DNA of 64,000 bases from Auanema rhodensis (lineage: Eukaryota > Nematoda > Chromadorea > Rhabditida > Rhabditidae): positions 6,758,001 through 6,822,000 of the forward strand of contig OZ059898.1 of NCBI GenBank assembly GCA_964057225.1, in the 5' to 3' direction. Both the position numbers and the translations under genes were made by a program. Of this stretch, positions 36,288 through 53,649 are shown in pieces. Under the pieces are notes generated by a model. It made no database searches and had not been told where the DNA came from. It saw nothing but the letters and a program-made list of their open reading frames with translations. The stretch's first letter is position 1; every line of letters begins with the position of its first letter.

Positions 36288-37100
36288 TTACAAAATTTCA
36301 GAAATATATGTACAAGTATGACAAATGACACCAAGTTTCTGTCGTTCAGCTATAGGCTTAGGAATGCCTTTACATCTATAATTGATTTTCATACAAAATT
36401 TTAATTACAACAAACTCACTCGAGTTCTGCATGAGCTGAAAAAGCAGTCCGGAATTTTTCTGCCAATTCAGTTCTTGTGACAAGGATTTGAGCTGGGTGT
36501 GCAAAGTTGCAACCCTAAAATAAGGGCACACTAGACAAATACGAGAAAAAGTTTTTCAATACTCTGCACAGCATTCCAGTATGATCAACATCCATGGGAT
36601 TAATAGTACAATTAGGGCAAAAAACATCTTCCTCCAAATGAGCCAGTAAACTTGCATCTTCTTCTTGAAGTAAATTTTCAAAATCATCATATTCTGAAAA
36701 AAATTCATAAAAATTGAAGAAGATTATTTATCCACTAACCCAACTGGAGCAGATCATTACGAAGTGCTTCAAACATCAGGATTTTATCGTCGGTAGTGAA
36801 ATTATCCATTTCATTGTTTATCTAAATCAGATATCACACTATAATATTAGGAATCTTGAAAAAAATAAAACATACCACTGCTTTAATCGCTGCAGCTGCT
36901 TCTTCTTCTTCAAACTTATCTAAGTTTCTACGGGAATTATGAATATTCATACGAGAAATCTTCATTTCAGCTATACATTTCTGAAATAAATTCAATTAAC
37001 TAAACAACTAAACGTGTATTTTTACCTTCATCAAAACATCCTTAAACATACTACTCTTCCTAAAGCCATTTTTATACTGGTGTAGTCGATTTTCTGGCAT
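36288..37100 (-). CDS. RPAIN: RPA-interacting protein (RPAIN/RIP) homologue
   Basis: Six exons on the minus strand (37100-37026, 36980-36876, 36821-36740, 36693-36563, 36514-36420, 36375-36288) total 576 nt, giving 191 residues. This is close to the ~220 residues of the human protein. The N-terminal basic segment (MPENRLHQYKNGFRKSSMF) corresponds to the RPAIN N domain. The acidic middle (EYDDFENLLQEED) is followed by a C-terminal zinc-binding domain with CPNC, CRGC and, near the end, ICHTC. In animals RPAIN carries replication protein A into the nucleus. The gene lies 280 bp downstream of, and on the same strand as, the large zinc-finger gene, so co-transcription is possible. The start was chosen as the first ATG of an exon that joins in phase. 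Confidence 0.85.
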
Positions 37101-37380
37101 TTTTCTAAAAAAAAATTAAAATTAAAGCGAAGAAAAAATTAAAATATGTTATCGTAACGACGATAAGTACTACGACAAAACCAAAAAACAATATTTTCCA
37201 ATAGAACTACAAAGTACTCCAACAAAAATACGATTAAATCGCTAATCAGAAACAAAAAAAATAAATAAATGAGGGCGTGAACAACAAGGTTTTTTTCAAA
37301 AACTTTTAATGATAATGGCACAACTTCGGACTAAATAAAAGCGTAAGTAGCATATTACAAAAATGTTATCGTGACAGAAA

Positions 37381-40300
37381 TTAAGGGGGGTGAAAGTTGA
37401 AAGGACCGGGATGATAGTAAAAACGAGGATTCACAGGAGGATTCACAGGAGGATTCACAGGAGGATACAGGGTAGGATTCAGGGTAGGATACAGGGTAGG
37501 ATACAAGGGAGGATTCAAGGGAGGATTCAAGGGAGGATTCAAGGGAGGATTCAAGGGAGGATTCAAGGGAGGATTCAAGGGAGGATTCAAGGGAGGATTC
37601 AAGGGAGGATTCAAGGGAGGATTCAAGGGAGGATTCAAAGGAGGATTCAAGGGAGGATTCAAGGGAGGATTCAAGGGAGGATTCAGGGGAGGATTCAGGG
37701 GAGGATTCAGGGGAGCATTAACAACAGCAGGTGAAAAGAGGAAGTTGTTGGAAATTGTTAGAGATGGATGATTAAAATGTTTACTTCCGACACCATCGAC
37801 TAATGACATATTTGAATGAATACGAGGTCGAATATTTAGATTTGGTTGAGGGCCCGGCACTGGCTGTATTAAAGGTTGTACTTCTGGAAGAGGGTGAATA
37901 ACCTTCTCATTGATAGAAGCAATCAGAGAAATATTTGACTGATGCCCATTCGGAAGAATTGTTCTAGGTAGCGGAATTTTTTGTCCAGGAATAATTGAAG
38001 AATTATGATTGTTTACGCTTGAATCTTCAGATGACATCGTTTTTTCAACGGATACCGATTGATCAAGAGAACTTTTTGAACCCGGCACTGGCGAATCTAA
38101 AGCCATCTTGAAAAATTGAAGACCTTTCATTAATAGATGAGCAGAGTCAGGATCCTCAGGCTTCTTGGTATGGATATAAGACGATATTTTCTCCAGAGCT
38201 TTCTTAATATCACATTCAGAATGTTCCGAAGATATTCGGGATAACGGAGCAATCGGTTCTTTAACAACTTTTATACTATCAAGAAGAGATTGTACAAGAT
38301 TACGGTTTTTTGGCTTTGACAATTCAGGAACATATCCATAACCTTCAGAACTCGCTTCCTTGTTTTGGAATATACCAAAAGATTCCAAGTTCAGTGTTGG
38401 CTTGGGAACAGTTGGATCGGCACGTCCAAATTCATAAACCTTCCATAGATCTTCTTCATGTAATGTTCCATCTAATCCAAATTCAATTGACAATTGTGCA
38501 AGCCGTTCTTCACAAATATATCCATTTTCAGCTTTTTCTTTCTCTAAAGTCATAGCAACACCTAAGACTTTCCGCATTCGAACTGATTCAGCATCTTCAA
38601 CGATTTTTTTCTTCTTAGACTTTGAAATAGCATAATCATCATCTAAGGTTATTATTTCTGGGTCTTTTGAACAAGACGTCTTCCTCTTTTCTTCCAATTT
38701 CGATCTTTCTTGAGCTTCTTTAGACGATCGTTCTAACCTATTCTGAGTTGTTGGGCGGTTGAAACTTCTTCGGTTTCGAGAATCATTCATATGCAAAGGG
38801 GATGGACTCTTGTATTTTCTTTGTGATGTTCTAGAACGGCTTCTGTTTCTACTTCGTCGCCTGTTACGACTGGTAGATCGTACATATGAATTATCAGAAG
38901 GCGGTGATCGTTTGCTCTTCAACCCATATCTGGACGAACGCGATTTAGGTGGGCTTTTCAAATATTTCCTTTTTCGATCATAATCATTAGCACATCGATT
39001 TGAACTCCGGGATCGGTGCCGAAAACTCCTATCAGAATTGGATTCTTTGTAGTGATCATTTCTACAGCTTGATCCTCTTCGATTCCGTCTGCTACTACGT
39101 TCACTGCTTCCGCGAGTGGTTGAATCATTTCTATTTTTCACTTTATGACGATCCTCGATCTTTCGAGATTGCTTACTAATTCCTGTAGGAGAACTGTTTC
39201 GAGAATTAGTTCCATTCCTAAATAAGCATATTGGCGATATTATCAATTCAATTATATATGAAATTCCCGAATGAAAATGAACATTTTAAAGATATTTTAC
39301 TAAAAAAAATTAAATATTATTTTGATATGATCAAATAAGAAATGTCCATTCTCATTAGTGACTATATATATAGTCACAAATAAATAAAACTTTTTCAATG
39401 TTTTAGGAACCCATATTTCGCTTTAACCTTCATATTCACTATAATTTACAAAAAATATCATTTTTAGAAAAAAAGTCAGGTTATAAAGCGAGATATAGCT
39501 ATCAACGCTCATATAAGATACGTTGCTTTAATTGTAACAATATAAGTAATACTTACCTAGACAAATCGCAATCTTTGTATACTGAATGTGAAACATCAGG
39601 TATACTCACGGTAGTCAACACGAAAGATTCACTACTTCTCTGCACACGAGGAGAATCAACCGTTAGATTAATATTATTAGGAGAAGGACATGCAAGAGAT
39701 TGTTCCTTCAACAATTTATCTATAAATCGTTTCGGAATCAAGCACTTCAGACGTAAATTTATTCTGCATTCCTTATTGGAAGACTGTAACATCAATCGAA
39801 TATTGGTTGTAAGATAAATGAAAACCTACATCGAACAACTGATTCAAAAACTCCTCAAGCATCGAATTACGAACTACATCATCATCCTCTTCCGAAAGAG
39901 AATTGAAAAAAGGACGATGATAAAATTTCTGTTAAAATATGTATATGCAAGCTAATAAACATTATTATTTACCATAAAGCTGGTTTTATGTAAAGAATTA
40001 GTAACATGAGGTATAGCATTTTCCCTTCTAAACCACATTTTACATAATGAGCAAAAATATGTTTTCAAGATATTATCGTCTGAACATCTAATCTGAAAAT
40101 AAACAAATAAGAACAATTTATGAAAGAATTAATTAAACCTCATACATATGTTCCATACCAACGGCTTGACCAGAAAACTCTAATTGTTTGATGAGATCAT
40201 TGGAAATTTCGTTTTCCGGAATCCTTTCTGAATCGAACAGGAGAACTTAAAATAACCATATCATGAAAGTTTTAAATATAATTACGAACATGCTTTAACC

Positions 40301-43300
40301 ATGTTTTCAATATTTTCAATATTTTCAATATTGGGAATAGAAGAAGACTCTGCCAAAGCCTCGCTAGAAGTATCGTTTCCATCCTCATTCGTCGGTACAA
40401 TATAAGCAGCACTGTTACGTACACAATTTATATCTGAATCCAAAACTGGAGTTGCTGATTGAGTTACTATAGATACTCCAAAGCCTCCTTCCGGTGCAAC
40501 TAAAAAGAAAGTATGCTTCGAACGTTCAATCGGAAGGCTCACCAGAGGTACTTGAGCAATTCAGCAATTCATCCGTAATAACTGGACAAGTATGGGTGCT
40601 TTCACAGTTGAATGTATCAGTATGAGTTATGGATTCTGAAGAACTCGAACACAACACTACTGAATTCTGATCAATCGTTGCAGTTAAGGACACACGGTCA
40701 GCCGATGGTTCACTTAACGTTAAATCAGAATTTATCTGGAAAATAAGTAATAGGTCTATAACATATTTTGTGAATGCCTTTTCAATCATTTTTCGTTCAT
40801 TTTCTGCTTTAAAAGCACGAACATTCATTTCATCTAATTTCTGTAGAAGCGAAATACTGTATCCACTATCTATCCTATCACGAGCAGGATCGTACACAAG
40901 CATACGTTTTTCAAATTTTCGAGGTGATTTGCAACTATACAAAGCCTTCATTCTAGAAAGTTGTTCAACTTCATTTTCGCCACGTTCTACCATTTCCAAG
41001 AAATCCATAGGTTGTCTGGTTTGCTATAAATAATAATAGGTAATGAATTCGAAACATTTTTCACCAACCATATACATAAGAAAATGATTAAATGAGAACA
41101 CATGGTTCTTTAGATTTTCAGCACCCCAAGGTAGAATTTCAAAGCACAGAGTACAATAATAGTCCGGAGAAAAATTATCAGTTTCTTGTGAGCTTCTCCT
41201 TTCTATTATCATATTTAACCCAACAGCTCTGGTATTAATACTTGACGACGATCGATCATTCTATTCAACAAAGTAGTTTGATATATCTAACAGTAATTAA
41301 ACCTTATCCTTAAAAGATTTAAGAACACGGGGCACATTTCCAAACTTCAAGCCAAAAAGACCTGGAAAACAGATTCAAAAATAGGGATAAATTTTTAAAA
41401 AATTACGAATGTTTGTTAATCGCGTAATTTGGATTCTCCTATTATGTTTATCACCAACAATATGCTCTTCCCATATCACTCTTAGTGAATCTTGCAAAAC
41501 AGACGTAAACGTAGAATTGCAACTCTGAATATTGATATGATAAAGGAGAAGAGTTCCAGTATATACCAAACACAATATTCCAACTTTAGATTTCCATAAT
41601 CTATCTTTCGTGTTGGAGAAATCGAATAATTTACAGCAAGATAGTTCCATTCCTTTTTGAATAGAGATACTATCATCATCTGTAATCATTCGAAGATGAA
41701 CAAACGAAAGAATAGTCACATACAAATGTTAGAAGCTTCCTTAAGATTAGATGGCACTTTCACACGTCCGCTAAGTAATTGCACAAAGTATGACGAATGA
41801 ACCTATTGAGAAAAGTGTTATGATGTAAGAGGTTTCCGAATGTTGAAATTACTTTCATGGAAGAAGTTAAACAATTGTTTTCCATTCGGTCAAAAACGTA
41901 AGGCGACATGCAATATATACTTCGTTTGACATAATCAACAATCATATCCTCTTTTTCTTTCATTTCAGTTTTGATGCTTAGCATATACGAAAGAGGCTTA
42001 TTTGTTAAATTCTGAAATATTTTGCATGCTATGAAAATTCTTATTATATTTTATATACCAAGTATTTCATGATATGACTGAAACTTCTAAGGTGAGTTAA
42101 CAGTTTCATATAGCTATGATTCAAAAATATTTCAGCACAAAGTGTACAGACTATCTAGAACTTCGAAATAATAAACACAGTATTTCAGAAAGGTTACCTC
42201 GTTCTTATCATGGTCATCTACAATCCATTCCAGCCCAACTTCTCCAAAGTTCAAGATTCGAACGTTTTGCTTATTGATCTATAAGCAAAATATGAATACA
42301 ACAATGTTTTAAATATAATTAAACATTTTCAGTAACCCAACCCCCAATAGGATTGATTTTCGCAAAGCTAAAAAGTTTTTTCGGCACTACAGGGACAAAA
42401 TTTGTTGAATCTGAGATAAGGCATAATTATAACGTACAAAAATGATTCTTACCAAAATTAAAACAACTTCTTCGACATTGCATGTCGAAATGTTGATTGG
42501 TCTTCACATGGTTGTTCCATATTCTGTGCCCATTCGTATCATCTTCCTTTAGAGGAAGAAGTACGTTGCAAATCTATAATAAAACACTTATAAAAATAGT
42601 AATCCTAATATATCCATACATCACATGTTATGCATTTTAAATTATTATAATATTTTTGTATAACAGGACCTTCAAATGTTTCAATCGTGGCATCATCCAC
42701 AGAAAATGCCTGAATCTTGATTATAAATTTGTACCATTACTGTATTAAAAACCAGAATAGTTTTTGGAATTTCTTTTACTCTTAGTTTCTTATAACTACT
42801 GTTTTCCAAACAGTACTTTTGTAATAGCTTCAATAGCACCGCTCTCCTAGTGGGACCGGTAAACGAATATGAATTATAAGTTTCCGAACAGCATTTTGTA
42901 TTCTAAAATGAAAAATCTATTCCCTATTGTACTCTATAACTACCAAAAAACGGATAATATGAGCTTCACTGGAGAAATGTTCTTTTATTGAATTCAACCT
43001 TTTGAAACATAAAGTACAATAATTTTCAGCATCTAAAAAAAGAAGTTAAGAAATAAGGATATATCTACTTGCCTGTTGTCACCAAATATTTAACTCCACA
43101 TACAGGACCAAAATAGTGGTCACCAATTTTCTTCCATACAAATGTTTGAATTTCATTTTGTTGTTCTTGAACATCATCCAATCCTACTACAAAAAAAAAT
43201 TAAAAATTAAATTATTATAAATTGTCTTAATACTTTCATTCAATAAACATTTAATAATAATACTGTTTTTATGAAAATCGGTGCCTGCGTGAGTATACCA

Positions 43301-44222
43301 CGCTCTATCGCGATTTTTCTTCCTACATGCCAATGTTTCAAAGCATTCCTGCAGATAAATTGAATTATTTAGCAATATACCTAAACCTACAAAACATTCA
43401 ATAACACATCGATCATCATTATTCTGAGTAGCCGTTGTATGCAATAGAAAATAATCATCCAGAGTTTTTATATGTAGTTTTTTGTGAATCTCTTCATCGT
43501 TTAACTTAACATAAGCAACTTGAGGACATTTTCTCGGACCACCTGAATATTCTAACAATCAATACCTAAACTGAAGGATTTACCTAAATTCTCAAATATT
43601 TGGCCAGAAACTCGGCTAAGTTCTTCGTATGAAGAAAATGAACGGCGAAATTTTACTAACATTCTTATGCTCGCACATGAATCCTTAAACAAAATACTAG
43701 TGAATTCTGAAATAACTACTTTACAGACAATATATCTTCTCAAGTGGTTAGATGATAGCAAATGAGCATCAACATCTAGAAACCCTATTCCAGCTTCATA
43801 ACACAATAAGCAAATCCAAAAACGTTTTGTCGTGGCACAACTTTTAACTTCAATAAATTGATCTAGCCCTATAAGGATATGATTTCAATAGGGATCTTTA
43901 TTAATATCCGCTCACCCACCGCCCTTAGTTTCTTGTCTTTATATCTATTAAAAAGAAAAGACTCAACGGAATCAGCTGGTTGAAAACAGTAACATGTGAC
44001 GAATGCACGAACTAGTAGTTTCTTTAACGTTAATGTTAAAAACCATTTGAAAATATGTTTCAAACCTTCGCATGACTTTCGTCCAATTCGTGCTTTTTTT
44101 TATCCGGAGAACTAACACATTTGATGTAGCATACCTTAAGTTAGATGAAGTTTGAGTTAAAGTTGCTGTGCTTTTAATAAGATTACATTGCATGTATCTC
44201 CGAACCAGGGACTACACGACAT
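37381..44222 (-). CDS. Large multi-zinc-finger protein with RS domain and Asn-Pro-Pro-Leu repeat tail
   Basis: Many short exons on the minus strand; exon 1 (44222-44187) reads MSCSPWFGDTCN and splices over a ~52-nt intron to VCYIKCVSSPDKKKHELDES. At least five modules share a layout: a GL-x-x-Ile/Phe-x-Glu strand, a C-x2-C (x3 in the first), then H-x5-H and an aliphatic end. Examples are FWICLLCYEAGIGF...LLSSNHLRRYI, ENYCTLCFKRLNSIKEHFSS, YYCTLCFEILPW and YFCSLCKMWFRRENAIPHVT. This resembles matrin/U1-type RNA-binding zinc fingers. The last exon (from 39222) encodes an Arg/Ser-rich region (RRRSRNRSRSRTSQRKYKSP), a short conserved-looking middle, and a 24-unit proline repeat. RS regions and such fingers are typical of nuclear RNA-processing factors, so that role is an inference. 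I recognise no orthologue. Two fused predictions are possible, but phases join at the borders I checked (for example 39556 to 39222). Confidence 0.7.
37427..37714 (-). repeat. Coding minisatellite, 24 x 12 bp
   Basis: A 288-bp run of GGATTCAAGGGA-type 12-mers, in frame within the zinc-finger/RS gene, encodes 24 tetrapeptides. Seventeen are Leu-Asn-Pro-Pro, then Leu-Tyr-Pro-Thr, Leu-Asn-Pro-Thr and Leu-Tyr-Pro-Pro variants, and finally Val-Asn-Pro-Pro types. Variants sit at the stop-proximal end, while the LNPP core is nearly uniform. The opposite strand is also open, but only as a repeat shadow. Confidence 0.95.
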
Positions 44223-44913
44223 GTTCAAAACTTGAAAAATCTACTCTTTTTGAAAATATTTCATAACACTGAAAATATCAGATTAAACTTTTTAGCAAAT
44301 GATACTGTAATAAATAACAGAGATCATTCTTCTTGTACAAAAACTAACAGTTTCAACCGCGAAATAGAAAAAAAATCTGGTAAACATTTTATATGAGGAG
44401 CAAATGGCACGAACAATCCAACATGTTAAAATGCAGTAATTCCAGTTGACAAATATACAATTTAAGTTCTTATTCGAATCAGTTAATTGTAACTACCCCA
44501 TATTATATAAATTGAAACAACCCCCCCCAAATTTGGAGCACATTAAAAAGGTATTACTCATGCTCTGTTTGATCTGATGAACATAAAAACCAAGAAATTG
44601 ACAAGAGCAGGCGTTCAATGCTTCATATACTTCTATCTCTCCTTCATCTCTAGTCGTTCAGCAATAACACAGCTTAGACGGCACAAAAAGACGAAAGCCA
44701 CACCGAGCAGAGTAGAGCGAAAGATTGAAATAGATAGAGATTTGAGAGAATTGAGAGCAACCGGCTTACGTTCCTCCTACTCCTCCTCCTCTTCTTCTTC
44801 TTCTAGACCCCGGTACCTCAACTCACCCGAGAGAGAAGCTCACTCCGCGATCTGTTCCTCTCTAATTACGCTGACTTATATCTCAGAATCAGGAGACTAT
44901 ATTATCAGGTACA
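44223..44913. other. Divergent promoter region between the zinc-finger gene and coronin
   Basis: About 690 bp between two outward-facing starts. A plus-strand frame (44577-44939) is open through a Ser-rich TCCTCC tract but overlaps the coronin start in another frame; I treat it as 5' UTR. ATTATCAG just before the coronin ATG and TTTTTCAAG before the zinc-finger ATG (minus strand) are candidate trans-splice acceptors. Confidence 0.5.
44907..44908 (+). promoter_or_regulatory. Probable trans-splice acceptor of coronin
   Basis: ATTATCAG lies five bases before the coronin ATG, with no in-frame upstream exon. It matches the acceptors of the gene's own introns. Confidence 0.45.
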
Positions 44914-48789
<3,876 letters not shown>

Positions 48790-48933
48790 TCAAGATTGCA
48801 CATTCATTTTTCATTTATTTGTATAATTGTACCCGATGCATAAAGCTATAGCATATAGCCACAGAGTTTGTTAATGTATTAGTCAATAAGGGTAAAACAT
48901 GTAATATTCGGAATTAATCTGAGATCTACCAGT

Positions 48934-51900
48934 TTAAAATAATTTCCAGTTCATATATCCCGGATGTGCTTCATCCATGCAAACGAATTGTTCACATATA
49001 TCGTCTCTTCTTTTTATATCAGATATCTAGAAAAATTGTAATTTTAATCATTATAAATTAGAGAAACACCTTATGGAAATGTAAAGCAATTTCTTTAAGT
49101 ACCGCTTTTTCAATAATTGGATATCCAGCCTGCTGACAATATCTCCGAGCTTGAGCTAAATGATATAAAGGATCTAAAAATATTAATAAGAAAACAAATG
49201 ATGTGAATTTCAAACCGTTCTGAGCATCTTTCACTTCTGAGCAACCTAAGTGATAAAAACATTTTTCAAGAGCAGAGCCCATATATTCTATACTTTCTTC
49301 ACATGCATAATAACCTGATAACGCTTGTTCGTTGTGTCCACAAGAAGCCTGTAATATAGTGTTATAAACAAAGTAGCTATCTATTCTTGTATACATGGAA
49401 CATTGCTAATCTTCGCTGAGCCATTGCTGTTAATAAAAACAGGGATTTTGCTTTAGTGTGTTCTATTATCGATAAAAGTAGATCCAAAGCGTCATCCAGT
49501 TTTTGTAAGGCAGATAGAACAGAAGACAATTGCATTTGAAGTCTGTCAAGTATATTACCATTATTATTTTTTATTATTTTTTATTATTTTCTATTATTTT
49601 TTATTATTTTTTTTATTATTTATTATATTATTATAGTGAGATTCACGAAGTATACCTGAATTTAAAAACTATAGGCTTATCCCCAACATTTTGCAATTCT
49701 TTACGAAGGAGAATTTCTGCAGTTTGTAATTCTCCTCTCTGAGACAGTAACAAAGCTTGTCTAAAATTAATTAATATCGATAAAATGTCAAATAAAAATG
49801 AACCTTATAGCTGCTTCATCAGGACACACACTACGTAAGTCGTCTAATTTTTCATCAATCTCTTTCCATTTACCCAAACGAAGAGCAAAGTCAAAGTAGA
49901 ATACCGTTTTACAAATATTAACATGATGAGCAGCCTTTAACGTTATAGTAACAATCTAGTTTAAAAATATATCTAAAACCTGCCAATTTATTCTATCTGG
50001 ATATTTACTTATCAAATCTGTTAAAGCCGTTGCAGCTAAGTCCCATTTACCTTCCGCCATGTAAGAATAAATAATATTCGCACCGGCTATAGCCTGTAAT
50101 CGTATTGAATAAAGATATAAGAGAACACAATTAATTTTTACATAAGCTTCAGTTTCATGATGAGGAGCGATACCATCACTACCATTGGCTTCTGTTAAAG
50201 ATAAGGCAGCTGTTCGAGCAGCTCTCCAGTATCCTTGATGAAGACGAATACTACTTAAGGTGGCAGTAGATGCATCTGCTATTAATCGAGATTTCGCCTT
50301 ATAATCATCTGCTGAAGTTGAACGCATGCTTCTAGCCAAATTACCACCAGAGCTGGAAGGAACAGTTAAACGTTGTCAAAATCTCAAAACCAATATTCCT
50401 ACTTTTCTCCAAAAATGCCAAAACGAGCAGCTAGAATAGCTGATAGAAGTTCAATAGCATCAATTAATTGATGTTGAAACTCTTCGATATCTTTGTCGGA
50501 ATCAAAAAACTTATTTTCACTAAAACATTAGAAATGAACACATTATGCAAAATCAAAATGTATAGCATACTTGTCATTTAGAATTTTCTCATGTTGAAGA
50601 ATACTTTTCACAGAATCAAGTGTGACCAGAGGAACATCGTTATTCTCAGTACTATTGTCTAATACAAACAATATATTTTGACTAACATAAATAGATAATT
50701 CTAACCATTATCATTTTTCCTGCACTTGGAAAAGCCCATGGTATCTATAGCTGCTAACTCCACCATAGCCAAGCGAAGACAAACGCTATCACCTTGAGAT
50801 TGCGCTTGCTGAACACTCTCTGTTAACAATGAACGTGCCATTTTGCTAGAAATAATATATAAAAGAAAATCCAATAATTGTTTTACATACTGGTCACCAA
50901 ACATTCGATATATTCTAGCTAATAGCAGTGTTCCATAACGCAATGGCTTTTGATCTATTGAGCCTAAACGTTTAGATTCAAACGGTTGAGCACTTGGTGA
51001 AATTGAAGGAAGATTAGGTCTAAAATAATTTGATTAATTCACTATTATAATAGAATTTTTACCTAAACATTGATAAATCAAAAAATATACGTAATGATTC
51101 CTGGGCAGCCATTGAATTTTTCAAATTTATGTGATTAAGCATTTCCAAAATATGCTAAAAAGACAAATATTCAAGTTTAGAAACACGATCTTACCACATG
51201 ATGTACATCATGAAATTTCTCTTTAATTTTTCTGGTCCATTGAAACATTTGCTCAGGATTCATAGCTAAAGATGGACATACCTAAATTTCAAAACAAAAA
51301 AATGCTCATAGTAAAAAAAAGTGAAACCTGCAAGTAATGCATTTGCAAATCAATCCATTTTCTAGCTCGTGAAGAGTATTCTATCTCGAATGGCAAGCTA
51401 TTAACATATATTCTTTCCATGAAACTACATTCCATCTCTTCCACACCGTTTATATATCTTCTAAACGCCTCATTTGTATCAAAGATTTGTTGAGTTGTCA
51501 AGCGGTTCCATTGGTATCGTAGCTGAACAATGATTATAAGTTAACTAGCATTAGTTAAAGATACTTACTCTGCGAAGCCATAGGAATATGAAATTTCTAT
51601 TTTGAAATAGTTTCTGAGGAGCACTGCCATTTCTTGGATTCAGAGTTATGAGATATTTGAGAACAATTATTAAATCATTTCCTTGTTGTACACTGTGTAT
51701 TCTGAAAATTCATCACATTTAGCCAGGTACAGATAAGCGCCATACAATTGCAAAAAATGTTGGAGTATACCACTATGTACAGTTAAATCCATATAACGAG
51801 CAATTCTTCTTATATCTACATATGGTCTATCCCCTAATTCTAACAACCCATATATAATACAGATCAATCTGAAATTGAGATCCTTCTTGTGCTTGTATGA

Positions 51901-52220
51901 AATTACTTTTGAGCTTTTTTTCGTTATAAAATGCAACTTTCGCTCATATAATGTTCTTATAGTATACACCCTCTCACCTATTTGCTTGAGGTATTGTAAA
52001 GCGATGATACTCTTCATGAATAACATGGAGAGTTTTTACTAAAGCATAAACAGCCATCTGAATATGAATTCACTTATTTCATTTTCGACGATTTGTATAC
52101 CTTGAAAGATGTTACTGGCTCGGTAATAGCTTTATCAAAAACATTTCCAAACAAATCATCTAGATTAACCCTATTACTTAATACAAGTTGACTTCCTGTA
52201 GGAAGTCCTACTTCACCCAT
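48934..52220 (-). CDS. ANAPC5: Anaphase-promoting complex subunit 5 (TPR protein)
   Basis: Many short exons on the minus strand run from MGEVGLPTGSQLVLSNRV to a last exon ending MNWKLF. An N-terminal helical region (MAVYALVKTLHVI, then LICIIYGLLELGDRPYVDIR) is followed by TPR-like repeats. The best match to vertebrate APC5 is LRYGTLLLARIYRMFGD followed by GDSVCLRLAMVELAAID, equivalent to the human LRYAALNLAALHCRFGH/VCLQHCLSWL block. Others are AIRQALLLSQRGELQTAEIL and YHLAQARRYCQQAG. APC5 is a platform subunit of the ubiquitin ligase that degrades cyclin B and securin. The gene converges on coronin with a 144-bp gap. The M-Ras stop lies 287 bp upstream, on the same strand. A candidate trans-splice acceptor (AATATTCAG) is eight bases before the ATG. 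Exon borders in the middle were not all fixed. Confidence 0.85.
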
Positions 52221-52507
52221 TGGATATTCTGAATATTATATAATTTAGTTTTTTTGAATATTAAACTTATTAAATATATTGGTTATACATAACCGATTAA
52301 TTCGTTATGACGTTATTTGTTATGATATTTTATTTCAATATATTTCTCCATAAAAAATGAGCATCAACTTTAAGAACAATCACAATACTAGAAAAAAGCA
52401 AGGCAGAATAAAAATCACAAATTTTAAATCACAATAAGGAATTTTTAGTAGGTTTCATTAAGCGAGAAAACGTTTGACGTTTAATAAATATATAAAAACA
52501 CTGTAAT

Positions 52508-53376
52508 CTAACTAATAACACATTTCTGTTTTTCCTTTTTTCTTTTGGATTTACCCTTTTTAAGGTTCATTCCAATATCCTACAAATGATAATTAAAAAC
52601 GAAAACTATAACTTCGAACTCATACCTCTTCTTCGTCGGTTGGAAAACTCTTGACAATACGAACCAACTCATGGAAGGCAGCATCAACATTCGATGGAGG
52701 ATCCTTCGCAGATGTTTCAATATAAGGCAATTTCAATTCTGCCGCCAAATCACGTCCTTCCTGTTCAGTAACTACCCTCTGATTGAGAAGGTCAACCTGA
52801 AATTGTCCAGTTAATTTCCCGGTACGCAGAATTTTTCACCTTATTTCCTACTAAAAGTACTGGATATTCGGTTTTGTCTTTAACGCGAAGAACTTGACGG
52901 TACAACTTAGCAGCTTCCTTAACATAAGGTTACTTCAACTCTAGTATGAAATATAATACCTCAAAAGATTTTCGCTCTGTGACAGAAAATACGAGAAGGA
53001 AACCTTTCCCACTTCGCATATACTGCTCTCTCATTGCTGAAAATTCTTCTTGACCGGCTGTGTCAAGAACTGAAATAGAGTTGAAAATATTTTAAGATTT
53101 AAAACAATCAAGAATACCATCCATAATCACCCATTGCCCATCAATTTCACAATGTTGGATGTATTGGTCCTCAATAGTAGGATCATAATAGTCGATAAAT
53201 TGCTTCTAAATAACATAAAGTGAACAAATCAACTCATAAAAAATATAGAAAAAAGAACGAACCTGGAAAAATTGAATTGTTAACGAACTTTTGCCAACTC
53301 CACCATCTCCAATCACAACTAATTTAAAAGTTGGCAATCGTGAATCGTCTTCAGGGGGTCTTTTATTACTAGCCAT
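52508..53376 (-). CDS. MRAS: M-Ras/R-Ras-type small GTPase
   Basis: Reading the minus strand with short introns gives a complete Ras protein of about 210 residues. It has the P-loop GDGGVGKS, effector region [10 protein letters not shown], switch [22 protein letters not shown], base-binding NKVD and ETSAKD, a Lys-rich hypervariable tail ([13 protein letters not shown]) and a CaaX box CVIS. The Gln in FFQKQF and the [20 protein letters not shown] block match M-Ras more closely than H/K-Ras. CVIS predicts farnesylation and, with the basic stretch, plasma-membrane targeting. The ATG follows TTGTTAAG by one base, a probable trans-splice acceptor. The gene lies 273 bp downstream of the S1P phosphatase stop. 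The last exon (52579-52508) encodes the whole basic tail. Confidence 0.93.
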
Positions 53377-53649
53377 CCTTAACAAGTAAGTAAAATTGAA
53401 AAAGAAGTTAACACGATATCAGATGGTCATGCCAAAATTAGAGAGAAATGTTCGGACAACAATAAGGAATTTATCACAGTAAGCAGATATGAACAGGATT
53501 GCACATGAAATACAAAAAAGAATGGAATGTTTCTGAAATGTGTAAGTTACCCAATAGCAACAGCAGTGACAAATCAATGACCAGACTAAAAAGTTCGTCT
53601 TAGGAAACAGTTGCGAACTTAGAAGAAACTAGGGAATTATTACATTAAA

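Noticed and set aside
37390-37734. 114-codon plus-strand ORF (Arg-Ile-Gln-Gly repeats)
   Set aside because: It is the antisense reading of the coding minisatellite in the zinc-finger/RS gene.
49530-49742. 70-codon Tyr/Phe-rich plus-strand ORF
   Set aside because: It translates a TTATTATTTTT-type repeat inside an APC5 intron.
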